Assembly (NCBI GenBank): GCA_934045075.1
Contig: OW203722.1
Coordinates: forward strand, 18,824,986-18,888,985
DNA: 64,000 bases
DNA from: Yponomeuta sedellus
Taxonomy: Eukaryota; Arthropoda; Insecta; Lepidoptera; Yponomeutidae
Reading direction: 5' to 3'
The notes below the pieces were generated by a model. It was not told the DNA's origin. It ran no database searches and saw only the letters and a list, made by a program, of their open reading frames with translations. Positions within the stretch are counted from its first letter, which is position 1. Each line of letters starts with the position of its first letter. Made by a program: the position numbers and the translations under genes. Shown one piece after another: positions 52,266 through 64,000 of the stretch.

Positions 52266-53390
52266 ATAACCCCAAAGCAAATCCGCAATAGCGGGAAACC
52301 GAACTGGATCGCACGAAATTGACTCGCAAATAAGTAGTTTTCTCGACCATCGGAAAGTTTAACAAATATTTAGTTTATTTATACATTCCGGTTATTTTCG
52401 CGCTCATTCGCGGCAATGCGCAAAAACTTATCCAATTAAACGGTACTGAAATGAAACAGCGACAATTCACTAGTGCATAATGATGCCGAATAACGACCGA
52501 GCTTCTTTTATGAGTTCAAAACACGCGAACAAACAGGAACTTCGACTGTATCGTTGGTGGCGAGGTAACATGCTTGAATAGTAAAACAGAGGTCGTGCGT
52601 TTGATTCCGCTGAAGGCCCTTGTACTTGATTTGTTAAAATTAGTCTGCTGGGTGTATTTCTTCGGTGTTTGCATATTTACCAAACGAAAGAGTATCGTCG
52701 TTTGGGGCTAGGAGTAAGTGTGTTATGTAAAAGTTGCATATATGTACATTTACTTATATGAATAATTATATATTCTTTTAAAATAATATGGCCTGACCAA
52801 TAACACATCCTTGGACCTGACTGATCAACTCATCGCCGAGTGTAAACTATGAAAAAGCTAGGCAAATAGAAATTAGCAAACAAGAATCTTCTATGACGGA
52901 AACAGTTTAAAGAAGGAAGAATTTTTGGAAATTCTTCCCCTAAAGGAGACTAAGAGACAGAGAAGAAAAGAGATTTTTTTCAAAAGAGATGGAGACTAAT
53001 AGGGGATGAAAGTGTGAATGGAAATCCGTAATTTCTTAAGCTAAAAAATTCAAAAGCTTAATTTTAAATTTAGAATTATTCTGAATTTGTTTGAGTTGTA
53101 TTTTTTTTATAATTAGAAATAAGTAAAAAATATGCATTTTAGTGTTCTTCAAAATTACATCCGTACGGCAGTAATATAAGGTATGACAGAAGCATGATAC
53201 TAATTTTTATTGTTCTTATATATAAAAAATACAATTCCAATAAAACACTTTCAGAAGCGTTCTATTGCATCCGTGATTACGTCATTTCCTTGTAAAATCT
53301 CCACCACAGACTTTTTTAATCAGTGTTTTTCGATTATTTAAGGAATCGTGTTTTTATAAATAAGACTTTTAGACTTAAGATTAGAAAACA
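52266..53390. other. Gene-free stretch
   Basis: No gene or recognised repeat. Confidence 0.4.
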
Positions 53391-53905
53391 AAACATAACA
53401 TTTACATACAGACACATACATTGCTACTGGCCCCACACTAGGTTACCTGTATCGTGGGAACAAGAAACAGCGATATCACAAACGTGTCAATATTCAAGAC
53501 CAGAGTGCTTCGTGCGAGTTTGACAGATCCAATCGAATAACTTTACTACCGCGTTAATCGAGCATTGAGTAGTGAGTATGAGTAAGTTAACCGTTCGAAC
53601 TGGCAAAACGCTGTCACAGTACAACTCGCACTCGCGTTTATTCGTGTTTTGGCTGGTAAACGTGTGCACTTCTCAACGTAAACCATTACAACTCGCACTC
53701 AGCAATTTTAATATCTATACTTGTCGCTAGGTGGCGCTTCCTCGATGCCATAGAAATATGAGTTTACGTTAACGTAATCGAGTAGTTAAAAAACTCGCAC
53801 TAAGCACTCTGGGATTCTTTTTTGTCCCCAGCCGGGGTTCGAACCTGGGACTTCTCCCATGGTAGGCAGGTAGTACGCAGCACTACGCCACGTCGTCAAC
53901 ATGTT
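53391..53905 (-). mobile_element. SINE-Q split by a 313-bp transposon
   Basis: Left piece 53,391-53,499 (ACTGGCCCCACACTAGGTTA, GAACAAGAAACAGCGATATC) and right piece 53,813-53,905 (GTCCCCAGCCGGGGTTCGAA and a tRNA-like head image ending CTACGCCACG) together make one SINE-Q in the order seen at 54,535-54,747. Confidence 0.85.
53500..53812 (-). mobile_element. 313-bp inverted-repeat transposon, copy 2 (nested)
   Basis: Ends CCAGAGTGCTTCGTGCGAG and CTCGCACTAAGCACTCTGG; interior nearly identical to the inverse of 44,946-45,258. It lies within SINE-Q, so it moved after that SINE inserted. No coding sequence and no clear target duplication. Confidence 0.87.
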
Positions 53906-54530
53906 TTATGTTTTACACCTAAGGGGGTGAAAAGGGGGATAAAACTAAAACTCCGCGAGCAAAGCCGCGGGCACATCTGGTTATTATTATGCTGCGGCCG
54001 AATCGAAGTTTGACCAAAGGGCCTACTTACCAACTACTTTGGGCTACAGGTCAACGGTTATTTTCGTCTGCCCTGATAAATCGATCCTCCTTTATCTACG
54101 ACAAAATTGGGACAGAAAGTGATTTTCACGCCTACTCCAAAGATTGAGCTAATAAGCCAGTCATTTAACATACTACATAGTAATTTACAACCAGACCTTG
54201 TTATACTTATTACATGAATGATAAGGTTATATTATTGCATTTAAGTATTTTTCGTATCTGTCGTGATTTCTCGTGTCGTCACGCGCAGGCCCTGTCAGAA
54301 AACCAGTGGTCTCGGGTTCATAACCCGTGACAATTATGCTGAGACAGCGGCCTTTTAATAACCATAACACATTGGCATCCACCTATGTAATATTATAATA
54401 GTTATAAACTGTTTGTGTCTGCATGTTAGTCTAGTATATTATAACAGTCTATGTTAGTTAAGAGTATTTAAATCTTCCGTTCTATGTTGCCATTCATATT
54501 GTATGGTCTATTTGATGTTATGGTTTATGA
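53906..54530. other. Gene-free stretch
   Basis: CCGCGAGCAAAGCCGCGGGC near 53,953 belongs to the CTAGCTG-type repeat ends. No gene. Confidence 0.4.
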
Positions 54531-54534
54531 ATGA

Positions 54535-54747
54535 CGACCTCTGTGGCGTAGCGGTAGCGCGTCGCCTACCATGCAAGAGGTCCCGGGTTTGAATCCCGGC
54601 TGGAAACAAAAAAAAACCCCAGGTCTTGGATGTTTACATGTTTGTGATGTCGTTGTTTCTGGTTCCCACGACACAGGGTATCCTAGTGTGGGGCCAGAAG
54701 CAATGTATGTGCCAGTATGTAAATGTTATGTTATGTTATGTTATGTA
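54535..54747 (+). mobile_element. SINE-Q, complete copy
   Basis: tRNA-like head 54,535-54,604 (box A GTGGCGTAGCGGTAGCGCG; box B GGTTTGAATCCCGG), A-run, then GGTCTTGGATGTTTACATG, GGTTCCCACGACACAGGG, TATCCTAGTGTGGGGCC, ending in (TTATG)n. Fragments of the same family occur at 42,838 and 53,391. It looks like a Pol III-transcribed SINE. Confidence 0.88.
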
Positions 54748-54799
54748 ATAATAGACATTTCTTACTCCTACTCTCATTTCTTACCTTGTAAATTATCTA

Positions 54800-55175
54800 T
54801 ATCAGTTTTAAAGATTATACTTTATTGCACAGGAAAAATTAAACATAACAAATAACATGTACAAAGGGGAGCGTATATAATATGCTTAGGTTATTGTTAG
54901 CGAAATTGCAGCTTATGTAGTTTATTTTTTACACGTATATAGACCAGTTTTTTACCGCTGCTTCGACTCTCGAGGGTTGCTGGGAGAATACACTATATTT
55001 TTTTTTCATGTTTTACGGTATCTTAAGACAAAGATACAAAAATACATTTTACGTTCCAATCGGGGCCGTCACGAGCGTTTTTACGAAAACTCTAAAATTA
55101 TCCCGTAAGTTCTGACCGAGACTTTTAATTGTTATGTCTCGGCCAAACCGAAACCTAGACCATATTTTATTTTCA
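54800..55175. other. Gene-free stretch with a LINE-tail scrap
   Basis: GATTATACTTTATTGCACAG at 54,815 is a LINE 3' end motif. Nothing else is recognised. Confidence 0.4.
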
Positions 55176-55187
55176 CTCAGTATTTTT

Positions 55188-55480
55188 TTGTAAACGTCCC
55201 ACTGCAGGGCACAGGGCATCTCTCATAGAGGGTGTGGTTAATTACCACGCGTGCCCACCGCGGATTGGCAATTTCAAGCGCTAAGGTATACACATCAGAC
55301 ACTAAAGTTTCCTCGCGATGTTTTCCTTTACAGTTAGTGAGCGGTATTGCTACTGCAACTTCACAAATATACATAACTTAGAAAACAAAGTCATTGGTAC
55401 ATGCCCGTGATGGGAATCGAAGCTGGGTCTCTCGCTCAGAGTCCATGTTTCTGCCCACTGGGCTACCACCGTTCTCACAC
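55188..55480 (-). mobile_element. SINE-T, most complete copy
   Basis: On plus, the tail image AAACGTCCCACTGCAGGGCA leads to TTAATTACCACGCGTGCCC, CAAGCGCTAAGGTA, CCTCGCGATGTTTTCC and AGCGGTATTGCTACTGC. The tRNA-like head lies at 55,398-55,475 (box B image GGGAATCGAAGC, box A image CCACTGGGCTACCACC). The whole is about 293 bp and gives the family order. Confidence 0.85.
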
Positions 55481-55829
55481 AGTATCCTGTGCCTCAATAA
55501 AATTGTACTAAAATGAAAAAAGTTTAGCTTAAATCTCAGTTGGTCCTTGTAAACTAGCCAGCAGCCAAGTACAGCCAAAAGCACATCAACATTTACTAGG
55601 TTGAACTGCTACGTAGTTCAATTTCGGATTCGGATAGGTACTAAAATTCCAGAAACTTTTACAATGTTACTTATAGTTTCAAAATATGATGATGAAATAA
55701 ATAATGTATAAAAAAGTACTCTCCCACTAAAGTAAAGACTGTACCTACACATCGTAAATTGTGAACTCAAGAGCAGACAAGATTTGCTGAGTTGATATTT
55801 TATTTTCGTTCTCAAGAAATATTAGCCTT
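55481..55829. other. Gene-free stretch
   Basis: Nothing recognised. Confidence 0.4.
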
Positions 55830-56215
55830 TTTTTTGCATCTACTTAATGAGATGATTTATACAGCGTCCAGTGGTATCTTCACTCACACTAGATGGGTGA
55901 AGGGACCACTCCGACGCTGTAGTGCCTGGGTCATGGTTTTATAGATGGTGTAGGCTTGCCCAGCACCTATATCATCCTGACAGCTTAGTCGGCCTAGCCC
56001 ACAGGAAAGACTAGTCAATACGTGCGGAGCCAACCAAGCCGCGGGTTTCCTCACGATGTTTTCCTTCACCGTTAGCGTGTGGTATTGCGACTGCAAATTC
56101 GCAAATGTACGTAACTTTGAAATTAAACAAAGTCATTGGTACATGCCCGCACTCGGGATCGAACCTGGGGCTCTCGCTTGCCAGTCTATGGTTCTACCCA
56201 CTGAGCTACCACCGC
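55830..56215 (-). mobile_element. SINE-G, full copy
   Basis: Nearly identical to 20,102-20,507: GCATCTACTTAATGAGATGA, CTTGCCCAGCACCTATATCA, GTCAATACGTGCGGAGCC, the shared SINE-T/G body, and a tRNA-like head ending CCACTGAGCTACCACCGC. High identity implies recent amplification. Confidence 0.9.
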
Positions 56216-56229
56216 TAAATACGTCCTCT

Positions 56230-57485
56230 ATATTTAGTGCAAAGGTGTAGTTATATTCTTTGCTCGGGTTTTCGGGTCAAGCCTTTGTTTAATAAGTAGG
56301 TAGACGTTTCTTTCATTCTTCCTCTTTGACAGGCACTCGACAATTACAGTCCATTCACTATAGCTTGTCCCTTGCCATCGTCATGTTTGCACCCTATGGC
56401 ATGGGCATAGAGTACATTATCAAACTGTAGAGAGGACCTCGTATGGTGAATGCGTTGTCCTTGCAGTAGAGTTTATGCTTTGATTTAACAATAAAGGGAA
56501 AAGGACACCCAAGGAGGTTTTGGAGCTCTTTAGGCCCTTACTTTGCAATTGATATTGTCTTATAAAACCTTAACTAAAGTTTTCTAAAAGTATAGTTGTT
56601 TTAACGCAATTGACAGACACGTTTTGTGGCGAGCGCGCTGAGTTAACATGTGTCACGCGCACTATGAACTCCAATATTCCTGCAACGCTCACGCGGAGTG
56701 TTTCACGTGACGTACCATAGATATAACGTCCGACGAATTTGGCTTCATACGATCTGCCTGGCGGGAAATTTTCTTATATAATGGAAGAGCACGATGACCC
56801 GGTTTTTTTCTATATGTTCTTACTTCGGATCGGACATTTTTGTAAATTACAGGGATGCCATTTTTTCCTACTCGGGCAATTTTTTCTCATGTGTCCCTAC
56901 ACTAGGCAAGAACCTTGCTATATTTTACCAGCCTTTTCTACCTCAAATCAAGCCTTAAAAAATTGTCGAAATTATAAATTGTCGCAATCGAAAAATTGGG
57001 TTCACATTGGACGATAACCGTAACGACACGACAACATGGAGTTTCATAAATTTACTACTTTTAAAAAATATCGTGTCGTTATCGTTATGGGAAATTTTCT
57101 GTTCCCTATATAAGTTCCCGGTCTTCACTAGGTGAAAAAGTATTATAACATCAACAAAAAAAATACTTTAACACCACATAATCACTTGTCACATTCTGAA
57201 AGTAGGATATTCTTTGCTATGGTGACCAGACAAGCACAAATACACAAATTGGGTCTTTTCATATAAATTACAGTACAGAGAATCCGTAATCCAAGGGCCC
57301 ATTTTGGGGACTCAATACTTAAAACTTCCTGACATTTTGTTAGATATTTAGATTTCTGTAAGTTTGTCTTTGTGTTAACTGTTAACTACTTGTATTTCCA
57401 CCGTCACCCGTTTGTGTTTTCTGCTGATTGTTGTATTATGTTGCGTGATTTTGTGTTTTTGAGTATTGTGTCGTCAAATAAATAT
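56230..57485. other. Gene-free stretch
   Basis: No gene (a 92-codon frame at 56,739-57,017 lacks motifs). 57,010-57,085 holds an inverted pair (GTAACGACACGAC and TCGTGTCGTTATCG) like the MITE at 1,322. Confidence 0.4.
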
Positions 57486-57488
57486 ATT

Positions 57489-58600
<1,112 letters not shown>

Positions 58601-59085
58601 AAAAAAACCGGTAAGTGCGAGTCGGACTCAGGCACAAATCTGTACCCAGGGTTTCGTACAAATTTGCAGATAGATACTAACATTATATAATTAGTTTCGG
58701 AATAAAGTTCTCGCAGTTTTTTCCGAGCTTTTTAGGAACCTTAAAGAATTATTTTATTTTTAATGATTTACAAATGTATAGTTTTTTCTTATCTTTGTAG
58801 TACAAGACGATATTATTTGCCAAATTTCATAGTACTAGGTATACGGGAAGTACGCTATGAATAAAGATTTCTTTGATTGACAAAAAACTATTTTTTTAGT
58901 AATTAGAAATTTTACAGCTTCAAGGAACCGTTGACCTGAGTATATGGTTTAAATTTCAACTTGATGCCTCCACGGGTTCTCTAGATGAAAGGGTCTTGCT
59001 TGACAGACGATCTGTCTTACGGGCGGACAACACAGTGATCCTATAAGGTTTCCGGTATTCCTTTTAAGGTACGGAACCCTAAAAA
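58601..59085 (-). mobile_element. Dispersed repeat of the GGGTTCCG family, minus copy
   Basis: AAAAAAACCGGTAAGTGCG, AGTCGGACTCAGGCACAAAT at the left and GGTACGGAACCCTAAAAATA at the right match, inverted, the ends of 40,360-40,850. Confidence 0.65.
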
Positions 59086-59655
59086 TAAGCCCCAATCATC
59101 CTTCGCCCCAATCATGCAAATTGCATACATCGCTGTTGTTTTTGGACAGTCTTCGTTTTTGATGGGGCGCTCTCGCGGACTGTTAGGGTGCCAGTAACGA
59201 GTGTTTTGTTTATTAACTTTACCGTCGATGTAAAAATGTGCTTTATCACTCAACTAAATGTTTAAAAGAGTTCGTGGTGTCCGAAAACGTTCCTGCATTG
59301 TTTATTGTTGAGGTTTCTCGCAAAGGTTTCTCTCTCGTTTTTTTATCCCCAGTCTACACAATTAAGGATACTTTCGACACGAGTTAGATAAAAAATTTAT
59401 TTATCCATTATTTTTAAGACTGCTTCACTGTTTGTACCTAATAAGTAAAACTGTTAGATTTCATATTGACTATTACCATAACAATAAATATATTGCGTGT
59501 TGTGATCACCTGCCCGTAGACAAACACTACAATTATGTTTTTGTAACACTTATATGCTTAACTTATGTGTCACAGTGTAACTTTCTATTTAGTGATTCTA
59601 AAAAAAAGGCTTGTATTGAGACTGTATAATTTGTATTTTGAATAGATTGGGGCTT
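59086..59655. other. Gene-free stretch
   Basis: Nothing recognised. Confidence 0.4.
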
Positions 59656-59659
59656 TTTG

Positions 59660-59770
59660 TTGCACTGACTCGTGCTAAGGACAATTAGAGGTAGGTAAAA
59701 CCTAACTGCAAAGTAGGAGCTGCAAGTGTTGCAAATTCTTTTAGCCAGATGTCCCTGCCGCCTTGAGAAG
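59660..59770. mobile_element. SINE-F remnant with inverted order
   Basis: GCACTGACTCGTGCTAAGGA is the inverted tail, followed by the plus 5' extension (ACCTAACTGCAAAGTAGG, AGCCAGATGTCCCTGCC). The tRNA-like head is gone. Confidence 0.65.
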
Positions 59771-60056
59771 TCAACCTTCAAAACTTAACTGGGCGCCAAT
59801 TCTCACTTCATTAGCAAATAAGTCGTATACGACTCTAAGGCTTATGACTTCGAATTCTACGTAATAAGTCGAGCGACAGCCAAAATCTGTATTCTGAACG
59901 CCATGCTAGATTTAATTCGAATGAGATAATAAATGTTCAATGACTCTGTCGAGTTGTCTTACCTTATTTTTATGCGACAATATTGCGAATATATTGCGTC
60001 TACGCTTTCAATTCGCACGGGCGAGAATCGACTCCCTGCTTTTGTGCATAAATTTG

Positions 60057-60293
60057 ACGGCCTCGGTGGCGCAGCGGCTTGGCACGCTGACGGTAAAACC
60101 GAAGCTCTCGGGTTCGATCCCCGGCCGGGTCAAACTAGGAAAATAACTTTTCTAGTTTGTCTCGGGTCTTGGATGTTATCTACGTATTTATTGTATTAAA
60201 TCTATCGTCGAGGTAAGGACCTATAACACAAGTCATTTAGTTGTACTTAGTATAGGGCTAACAAGATCTGTGTTATATGTCCATGAATAATTT
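60057..60293 (+). mobile_element. SINE-P, complete plus copy
   Basis: tRNA-like head GGCCTCGGTGGCGCAGCGG with box B GGTTCGATCCCCGG (60,058-60,131), body TTTTCTAGTTTGTCTCGGG and CTATAACACAAGTCATTT, end ATGTCCATGAATAATTT. Near-identical to 26,763-26,990 but with a short tail. Confidence 0.9.
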
Positions 60294-60299
60294 AAAAGC

Positions 60300-60895
60300 G
60301 TGTTCGTAAGTTTCACTTACCTACTGATGCATGGGATCTTATATAACCGGCAACATTCTGTCTTCTTTAAAAGTTAATATTAAATCAGGATAGAAGCTGT
60401 CCTTTTGTTTCCTTCGAGTGTTTCGAGGGCGACCGCCTATGCAGGGAAAAGTTTTTCTATCAAAGGCTGGGGAAAATTTATAGCGACAAAACCAGCGGCA
60501 TAATAAAATCGTTTTCGGCCCTGTGCATAGAGGCGAAATTGGCATTTTCGCTCAAGGATTATTGTTTTTAACTACATCCACTGTCAGGACACCAGAGAGC
60601 CCTTTTGGTTTTCATGTCACTTTCCTCTCTTATCTTACTTATTGTTAGATATTTTTAAAGCACACATTGTGTTTCAAAGAAGCAAGGACTCTTTATTCAG
60701 ACTCGTATAGAAATATTTAAATAAATAAACCTATTAATTAATAAGTTCCATCTTCATAAGTTAATAACAGTTAACTAATTTATAGAGATGGAACTTTTTT
60801 ATGAAAAAAAAAAATTTACTAGCTTCAAAATAATAATATCCACTGTAATAGAGATCTTCAACGCTTGAACGTTTTTTTTGGTGCATATTTTAACA
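60300..60895. other. Gene-free stretch
   Basis: Nothing recognised. Confidence 0.4.
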
Positions 60896-60900
60896 AAATA

Positions 60901-61120
60901 CAGTCTGTTAGCTTTTAGAATATACCTCGGCTATCGGATAGAATTGTATACATTCGCGTAATAGAAATATCGGAACTAATATGACACTTAATTTAACTTA
61001 ACTTTTCAAAATAGAGAAGAAAAGTTTTATACATAGCAGGAAGTAGTATTACACTCGTGTGCTTTCGGCGAAAACCGAAGCCTGCTCGGCCCGAGGTATA
61101 TTCTAAAAGCTAACAGAGTG
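60901..61120. mobile_element. 220-bp mariner-like MITE (TA target duplication)
   Basis: Ends CAGTCTGTTAGCTTTTAGAA and TTCTAAAAGCTAACAGAGTG are inverted repeats that extend to about 30 bp (TATACCTCGG / CCGAGGTATA). TA lies on both sides (60,899-60,900 and 61,121-61,122). No coding sequence. Confidence 0.82.
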
Positions 61121-61214
61121 TAAAGTGTTCACAAAATGCGTTCTTCACTTTCCATAAGACCAACGATTGCTGGTAGTTTAAATAGATAACTGTGGGTTCT
61201 AATCCCGGCATGTA

Positions 61215-61347
61215 CAGCCGCGTGCACTAACATTATAACTACGTTAGAATCTTGTCACATTAATCACATCTAGTTTGATGTATGAGAAATTGACTATTTT
61301 GACTTTGACAAGGTATTGAAGTGCTTTTAAGTTAGTGCACATGACTG
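61215..61347. mobile_element. 133-bp mariner-like MITE, relative of 9,402-9,525
   Basis: Ends CAGCCGCGTGCACTAAC and GTTAGTGCACATGACTG with TA on both sides (61,213-61,214; 61,348-61,349). Shares the TTGACTATTTTGACTTTGAC core with the other copy. Confidence 0.82.
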
Positions 61348-61372
61348 TAACAATGGCTTTGTTTTCTGAGTA

Positions 61373-61466
61373 AGTAAGTAAGTAAGTGAGTATGTGAGTG
61401 AGTGAGTGAGTGAGTCAGTGAGTGAGTGACTGACTGAATGAGTGACTGAGTGAGTGAGTGACTGAG
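61373..61466 (+). repeat. Degenerate (GTAA/GTGA)n microsatellite
   Basis: Starts with GTAAGTAAGTAAGTAAG, then mixed GAGT/GACT/GTGA units; lies inside a SINE-T copy. Confidence 0.9.
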
Positions 61467-61705
61467 AAATTTATTTATTTCCTTCTCACAGAGGTATCTA
61501 AGTGACGTACGTACATTTGTGAAGTTGTATTAGCAATACCACTCACTATTTGAAGGAAAATATCGTGAGGAACTCCGAGTGTCTGTGGTTTTCACATACC
61601 TCGGCGCTTGAAATTGCCAATCCTAGGTGGGCGCGCGTCGTAATTAAGATCACTTCTTTTCTCAGGATGGGCATATGCTCAGCAGTGGGACGTATCTAGG
61701 AAAAA

Positions 61706-62097
61706 GCTTATAAAACAAGTTCAATCTAAATGGAGCTAGGTAGATTCAACGATTGTTTTTTTCTTGTTTCCAATATCTTGTTAGAAGCAAGTTCTCAGTA
61801 CCTAGTTTTTTACTGTCAGCAAGGCGGCAAAATTGCAAACGATTAAATATTTACGGTTTCAGTCTTTACAGTTTCGGAGTAGTTTCACTTCTGTATTAAG
61901 CTGTGGTTTAGAGCGCGCTGTCTAGACACTATAAACTTACGAAGACACAAATCCTTCTATGACACAAACAGTCAAGCACACTTCACTTGTACACTAAAAG
62001 TCCCCAAGATGCAGCCTCATACCAGTTAAGTAAGATCGAAGAAGAAATATATTTTCATCCCACCATCTCGGAAAGAGTATTTTTAATCCTCAATATC
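61706..62097. other. Gene-free stretch beyond the LINE 3' end
   Basis: Nothing recognised; 62,060-62,097 is the target-side flank of the LINE insertion. Confidence 0.4.
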
Positions 62098-64000
62098 TTT
62101 TTTTTTTTTTTTTTTCTTTTCTATTTAGATCTGCAATCAGTCCTCGGACTATGATCAGATTTGTTGTCTGTATCTGTTTTGTCGAGCGTGTTCTCCACTG
62201 AGAGCATCTCCTCATATTTAAGCTGCTGTCAATATCTGCAGTCTAGATCTTGTATGCTGTATCGCTTTAGCCTTCTCTGGTAATCCAATGATATTAGTTG
62301 TTGCGCCAGTATATTTGGATGGCACATCAAACGGCTCTTGTACTTTTCTGCTGTAATTCGGATCTCCTCTTTTACAGTGTTTATTCCAAGTTGTTCGTGT
62401 ATTTCTTTATTGGTTATGTACCATGGTACATTCGCAATGTCTCGCAAGATTTTGTTTTGTAGGCGTTGCAATGTATTGATGTGGGTCTCGCTCGCACTGC
62501 CCCACAGTTCTATACCATACATCCAGGTTGGTTTCAGTGCAACTTTATAGAGGAGAAGTTTGTTGTCGATTGACAGACGTGAATTTCGTCCTAGCATCCA
62601 ATATATTTTTTTATATTTTATGCATAGCTCATCCCTTTTTGCTTTGATGTGATTTTTCCAGGTTAGACGTCGATCAAGGTGTAGGCCAAGATACCTCACG
62701 TGCTCACTATGCGGTAGTGTATTGTCACCAAGTTTTACAGGCGGGCAATCGCCACGTTTGAGAGTGAAGGTCACATGCACTGACTTGGTAGCACTCGCCT
62801 TTATCCTCCATTTTTCCAGCCAACCATTTATTTCACATAGCCCTTGCTGTAGTATCTCTGATGCAGTTGTCGGGTCTTGGCTAGAAGCAAGAACAGCAGT
62901 GTCATCTGCGAAAGTAGCTGTCGTAGTTCCTCTTGTCTCTGGTAAGTCATAGGTGTATAATGTGTAGAGGATGGGTCCCAGAACAGATCCCTGTGGCACT
63001 CCAGCCTTAATTTTGTAAAATTTGGAGGTGCAATTATCCTCTTTTACTTGGAACAATCTCTCCGATAGGTATGTTTTTAAAACGAGGAAGAAGCTGTGGG
63101 GAAGCGTTTGTTTTATTTTGTACAGTAATCCGTTGTGCCACACTTTGTCGAAGGCCTGCTGGATGTCAAGAAATGCTGATGAGCAATATTCTTTCTCTTC
63201 AATACTCTTTCGCACACGTTCGTATACTCTGTGAGCTTGTTCTACAGTACCATGTTTCTCTCGAAAGCCGAACTGGTGGGCAGGTATGATGTTGTGTTTT
63301 TCTAAGATTGGTTTCATTCTACAAAGTAAGACTTTCTCGAAGAGTTTCGACATTGTTGGCAGCAAGCTTATCGGCCTGTATGATGTAACTTCATGGGGAG
63401 GTTTTCCAAATTTATGCGTCATTACAATTTGTGATACTTTCCATAGGGATGGATAGTATTGTATTCTGAGTATAGCATTGAACAGAATAGTTATAAACAT
63501 TATCCCTTTGCGTGGAAGTTCCTTGAGTACTTCTTTAGTGATACCGTCAAACCCTGGTGCTTTTCTGTTCTCAAGAAGCCTAACGAGTCGCTGAAGTTCT
63601 TGTGGAGATACTGGCTTCAGCGGCAACTCAAGTTGCAGGTCCTGGTTCAGATTTGATTCAACAAACTTTTCAAACGTTGTATCGCCACTGTCGTTTGGGG
63701 CGAACACTTTCGAAAGATGATCGGCAAAGATGTCAACTTTCTCTTGGTTTGTTCGGGCCCACCCATTTCCAGGGAGCCTGATTGGCGGCTTTGTATTTTG
63801 CGGTCTATTAACATCACTGGTGAATTTCCACAAGGAGTAGTTTGTGGATTTAGTAGCAGTGAGGGATTGTAGTTTATGTTCCATAGTCGCCTCATTAGCT
63901 TTCTTTATTAGGTCTTTTAACTCTACAATTGCCTTGTTAAGGGCTGCCTTATCTACGGGATGTCGACTCAGGTGCCATACTCGCCGCAGTCTGCGTTTCT
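62098..64000 (-). mobile_element. Jockey-type LINE, 3' portion, runs off the window
   Basis: The minus-strand element has an RT ORF2 open to the window edge, a short 3' UTR of about 110 bp (62,116-62,228) and an 18-nt A-run (T-run on plus, 62,098-62,115). The intact frame and poly(A) point to a recent insertion. The 5' part, including the endonuclease, lies beyond base 64,000. Confidence 0.9.
62229..64000 (-). CDS. Jockey-clade ORF2 reverse transcriptase (C-terminal part)
   Basis: An ATG exists at 63,884, but the frame stays open upstream to the window edge with LINE-like sequence ([13 protein letters not shown]), so that ATG is internal and the CDS is partial. Going downstream: the finger region with [13 protein letters not shown] and [16 protein letters not shown], motif A ([15 protein letters not shown], catalytic Asp), motif B ([14 protein letters not shown]), motif C FADD (the YxDD equivalent), thumb ([16 protein letters not shown]), then the Jockey C-terminal region with [18 protein letters not shown] and [14 protein letters not shown]. 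No stop or frameshift in about 590 codons. It copies LINE RNA at the target and could in principle mobilise SINEs with compatible 3' ends. No RNase H domain is seen. Confidence 0.93.
   Translation of the reverse strand, partial: KRRLRRVWHLSRHPVDKAALNKAIVELKDLIKKANEATMEHKLQSLTATKSTNYSLWKFTSDVNRPQNTKPPIRLPGNGWARTNQEKVDIFADHLSKVFAPNDSGDTTFEKFVESNLNQDLQLELPLKPVSPQELQRLVRLLENRKAPGFDGITKEVLKELPRKGIMFITILFNAILRIQYYPSLWKVSQIVMTHKFGKPPHEVTSYRPISLLPTMSKLFEKVLLCRMKPILEKHNIIPAHQFGFREKHGTVEQAHRVYERVRKSIEEKEYCSSAFLDIQQAFDKVWHNGLLYKIKQTLPHSFFLVLKTYLSERLFQVKEDNCTSKFYKIKAGVPQGSVLGPILYTLYTYDLPETRGTTTATFADDTAVLASSQDPTTASEILQQGLCEINGWLEKWRIKASATKSVHVTFTLKRGDCPPVKLGDNTLPHSEHVRYLGLHLDRRLTWKNHIKAKRDELCIKYKKIYWMLGRNSRLSIDNKLLLYKVALKPTWMYGIELWGSASETHINTLQRLQNKILRDIANVPWYITNKEIHEQLGINTVKEEIRITAEKYKSRLMCHPNILAQQLISLDYQRRLKRYSIQDLDCRY

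Larger units (their letters stand above)
61185..61705 (+). mobile_element. SINE-T hit by a MITE and a microsatellite expansion
   Basis: Head scrap GGGTTCTAATCCCGGCATG (61,192-61,212), then the MITE (61,215-61,347), then ACAATGGCTTTGTTTTCTGA, a degenerate GTAA/GTGA repeat (about 61,373-61,466), then GTGAAGTTGTATTAGCAATA, the CGTGAGGAACTCCGAG body and tail CTCAGCAGTGGGACGTATCT. Confidence 0.8.

Noticed and set aside
62338..63656. Plus-strand ORFs of 60-76 codons in the Jockey region
   Set aside because: Antisense shadows of the intact minus-strand reverse transcriptase frame.

Overview
The window looks like about 64 kb of intergenic, repeat-packed nuclear DNA from an insect, most likely a lepidopteran. 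It is AT-rich, has no recognisable host gene or exon, and carries dense tRNA- and 5S-rRNA-derived SINEs, non-LTR retrotransposon tails ending in AATAAA-type signals, and many small inverted-repeat elements of a style common in moth and butterfly genomes. The lepidopteran placement is inference from repeat style; nothing here proves the species. I see no bacterial-type operons, no CRISPR array and no convincing functional tRNA gene.

Layout. Bases 1-27,369 are a mosaic of SINE copies, LINE 3' ends, MITEs and microsatellites, including a 497-bp hAT-like element with a perfect 8-bp target duplication (16,230-16,726) and a giant compound tetranucleotide repeat (25,984-26,430). Bases 27,370-32,557 hold one nearly intact DIRS-type tyrosine-recombinase retrotransposon. 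Bases 32,558-62,097 are again repeat mosaic. Bases 62,098-64,000 hold the 3' part of a young Jockey-type LINE on the minus strand that runs off the window edge.

The DIRS element is the centrepiece. It has 138-bp perfect inverted terminal repeats and an internal complementary region made of both end sequences joined. Its Gag-like ORF1 is interrupted by a 509-bp phase-1 intron. The reverse transcriptase/RNase H ORF has no start codon before its catalytic core, and a tyrosine recombinase ORF follows. Splice-site-like signals with matching phases would let one SR-rich first exon be joined to Gag, to RT, or (through a 50-nt mini-exon) to the recombinase. The intron carries five dispersed copies of a sharply bounded 22-bp hairpin-forming motif, which I could not match to any known element.

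Other systematic patterns are: a tRNA-derived SINE family whose copies repeatedly have foldback 5' ends yet show 11-14-bp target duplications; a SINE family with a 5S-rRNA-like internal promoter; the same 'CAGCAGTGGAC'-type 3' end on unrelated SINEs and on LINE coding fragments; MITEs nested in SINEs; and a short GACCACGG...GAAACGTCGG hairpin shared by three unrelated sites, two of them inverted-repeat elements. Most other open reading frames are chance or repeat-derived and were left out.
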